From the NCBI GenBank assembly GCA_019057385.1, contig JAHQJS010000007.1:496001-560000 (forward strand): a stretch of DNA of 64,000 nucleotides. The letters are read 5' to 3'. Shown one piece after another: positions 62,181 through 64,000 of this stretch (its first letter is position 1; each line of letters begins with the position of its first letter). Source of the DNA: Candidatus Borrarchaeum weybense. GTDB lineage: Archaea; Asgardarchaeota; Sifarchaeia; Borrarchaeales; Borrarchaeaceae. Below the pieces are notes generated by a model. The model did not search any database. It was given only the letters and a program-made list of their open reading frames with translations, and was not told where the DNA came from. Both the position numbers and the translations under genes were made by a program.

Positions 62181-62930
62181 TTAGATGTGCGAACATGCCT
62201 CGCAATCGTCTTGTCTTTTGATTTGCATTATGTCAAAAGACATAGCTTCTCCATCAAAAATCAGCAAGCGACCTGTTAGGGGAGTTCCTATTCCAAGAAC
62301 CAGTTTAAATGCTTCCATTGCTTGAAGTGTAGCAAGGACAGCTGGAGTTGCACCAAGAACGGGAAATTTCTTTTGTTCCATAGGTGGATTAGGGAATATA
62401 CATTTTAAGCATGGGCCTTTTCCTGGCACGATCGTAGTTAATTGACCTTCAAGTCCATAGATGCCGGCATGAACAAAGGGAATTTTATAATGAGTACAGG
62501 CATCATTTATGAGATATCTTGTATTAAAATTGTCCATTGCGTCAATTACAACAGTAGCACCTTTTACCAAGTCAAATATGTTTTCCTCGGTAATTTCAAG
62601 AGGTAAGGCCTCAATAACTATATCAGAATTCATTTGTATTAATTTTTCTTTTGCAGAGATTGCTTTATCTTTACCTATATCCTTTTCCCAATGTAGAATT
62701 TGTCTATTCAGATTTGAGAGATCAGGTTTATCTTTGTCAATTAGTACAAGATGGCCGACACCACCCACTGCAAGATATATTGAAACAGGACACCCGAGCC
62801 CCCCAACGCCCATTACTACAATTTTAGATTTCTTAAGAATTTTTTGGCCTTCAACTCCCCAACCTTTGATCATCATTTGTCGATCATATCGTTCCAGTTC
62901 CGATGGTTTCAAATCCTCTGAATGACTCAT
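62181..62930 (-). CDS. ThiF/MoeB/HesA family E1-like adenylyltransferase
   Basis: 249 residues, complete family layout: RYDRQMMIKGWG, the nucleotide loop MGVGGLGCPVSIYLA, DLSNLNRQILH, the MDNFNTRYLIND segment and zinc Cys pairs (PCLKCIF, DCEACS). It should adenylate and help sulfurate the C-terminal GG of a ubiquitin-like carrier such as the MoaD-like protein at 17653-17952. ATG start at 62930. No thi or moa biosynthetic gene is adjacent, so which carrier it serves is unknown. Confidence 0.86.
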   Translation of the reverse strand: MSHSEDLKPSELERYDRQMMIKGWGVEGQKILKKSKIVVMGVGGLGCPVSIYLAVGGVGHLVLIDKDKPDLSNLNRQILHWEKDIGKDKAISAKEKLIQMNSDIVIEALPLEITEENIFDLVKGATVVIDAMDNFNTRYLINDACTHYKIPFVHAGIYGLEGQLTTIVPGKGPCLKCIFPNPPMEQKKFPVLGATPAVLATLQAMEAFKLVLGIGTPLTGRLLIFDGEAMSFDIMQIKRQDDCEACSHI

Positions 62931-63075
62931 TTCTTTCGCCTTCTGTAATTATGACAATGGGTTAATATAAATTAAAAAGTTTTATGATACTTGTTCTTTT
63001 GCTACCGCTTTTAGGTTTTCCCTAAAAAAGGCATCTTTTTCTATAAGAACTCTATATCCTTTACGACGGATTAAT

Positions 63076-64000
63076 TTACATAAAAAGCGAAAGAAGTCGA
63101 AAAGCAATTCCACCTAGAATAAGTGCTAACGCGATATCAACAAAAACTATTATTAGAGTTCTTTTCCAGCCAAATTCACGTAACAATGCTCCTATAGTGG
63201 CTATGCAGGGTATGTAAATCATCGTGACAAGAGCAAAAACAATCATTTGCACTGGAGTGAGAACCAGATCAAAATTAACTGTACCCGCTATGTCTGCCAA
63301 TAATATTAATGTTAATTCCCTTCTTAAGATTCCAAACACTAAAGGAATCGAAGTGATATCTGGAAGTCCCAGCCATCCCGTAACGACAGGTGCCATCACA
63401 ATACCAATTAAATTGAGAAGCCCAAATATTCGAAATACTTCTATTAGTAAACTTCCTGAAATAATTAAAGGAAATGCGATATACACAAAATCCTTGCTTC
63501 TATGCCAAGTCTTAGTAACCACTACTTTTATCGAGGGCATCTTATAAGGCGGCATCTCCATAATTAGACCCATAGGTTCACCAGGGACTGTTTTAAATGC
63601 AATTCGTCCTAAAATAAAAATCAAAATCAAATTAAAAACATATAACCCCATTGCCCACCCAAAACCAAGATATCGACCCACTAATCCGATTATTACTACA
63701 GTACGAGCAGCACATGGAATTAAGACTACCACAAACCCTGCAAGTAGCCGTTCTCTATCTGTTTCCATTATACGACAGCCAACGCAGGCAGGGACACTGC
63801 AACCATATCCAAGAATTAATGGAATGAATGCCTTTCCATGGAGACCAATCTTATGCATAATATTGTCCATTAAAAATGCAGCTCGAGGTAGATATCCTGT
63901 GTCCTCTAAAAACGATAGAATAATGTAAAATGGAACGATAAAAGGTAACGCAATGGTTATTCCTGCAATTATTCCTTCTACTAAACCACGAGATATCAAA
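63076..64000 (-). CDS. feoB: FeoB ferrous iron transporter, C-terminal part (runs off the window)
   Basis: The C-terminal 308 residues of FeoB: Gate motif regions with LGYGCSVPACVGCRIMET and FGILRRELTLILLAD, and about seven membrane helices. The N-terminal GTPase domain lies beyond base 64000. FeoB imports Fe(II) under anoxic conditions. It fits the iron-rich set at 57964-60059. Confidence 0.9.
   Translation of the reverse strand, partial: LISRGLVEGIIAGITIALPFIVPFYIILSFLEDTGYLPRAAFLMDNIMHKIGLHGKAFIPLILGYGCSVPACVGCRIMETDRERLLAGFVVVLIPCAARTVVIIGLVGRYLGFGWAMGLYVFNLILIFILGRIAFKTVPGEPMGLIMEMPPYKMPSIKVVVTKTWHRSKDFVYIAFPLIISGSLLIEVFRIFGLLNLIGIVMAPVVTGWLGLPDITSIPLVFGILRRELTLILLADIAGTVNFDLVLTPVQMIVFALVTMIYIPCIATIGALLREFGWKRTLIIVFVDIALALILGGIAFRLLSLFM

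Overview
The window is an AT-rich (roughly one third G+C by eye) chromosomal segment of an archaeon. The domain call rests on an Alba chromatin protein (50465-50743), an archaeal-type signal peptidase with His in place of the bacterial Lys, and superoxide reductase, heterodisulfide-reductase-like and encapsulin-type ferritin proteins that resemble archaeal forms. A longin-like protein at 23093-23803 would fit an Asgard lineage, but that is only a suggestion. No rRNA or tRNA gene was seen.

Region A (1-21.5 kb) is a surface-glycan locus with genes on both strands: B12-type radical SAM enzyme, two Gfo/Idh/MocA oxidoreductases, three NAD-dependent sugar epimerases, two DegT-type sugar aminotransferases, a polysaccharide-deacetylase-like protein, several glycosyltransferases, a GNAT acetyltransferase, a lipid-linked oligosaccharide flippase, and a UDP-sulfoquinovose-synthase-like enzyme followed directly by a MoaD/ThiS-like sulfur carrier and an aminotransferase. 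Together they could make, decorate and export a lipid-linked oligosaccharide, possibly a sulfonated one.

Region B (21.7-33 kb) looks like an unusual peptide or surface-protein system: a PF14907-type nucleotidyltransferase, a longin-like protein, a 24-residue candidate precursor peptide, an HPr-kinase-like ATPase, an S26 signal peptidase, a 1,891-residue membrane-anchored repeat protein and a PqqD-like peptide-binding protein. It recalls bacterial RiPP clusters but has no recognisable maturase. This is the best candidate for an undescribed system.

Region C (33-40.7 kb) holds a 1,580-residue secreted, membrane-anchored protein with a carbohydrate-active-looking N-terminal half, then decayed genes (a frameshifted FrhB-like gene) and small hypotheticals.

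Region D (40.7-52.8 kb) is invaded by IS200/IS605-type and IscB elements: a tnpB with an internal stop, an IscB gene with an upstream omega-RNA-like leader, a second full-length tnpB, and several solitary element ends that share one hairpin motif. Between them lie a phosphotransferase-fold protein, two GT2 glycosyltransferases, tandem 158-residue paralogues, an RGP/UDP-arabinopyranose-mutase-like protein and Alba.

Region E (52.9-64 kb) has a TPR protein, a three-gene operon with a Rad50-like ATPase, an encapsulin-type ferritin-like protein, superoxide reductase, an HdrD/GlpC-like iron-sulfur protein, a tandem SIS-domain protein, a ThiF/MoeB E1-like enzyme and the C-terminal part of FeoB.

Across the window several genes only give a full-length domain if translation starts at a near-cognate codon (CTG, ATT, ACG, perhaps ATA). 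Most of these sit 7-8 bases after a strong Shine-Dalgarno sequence.
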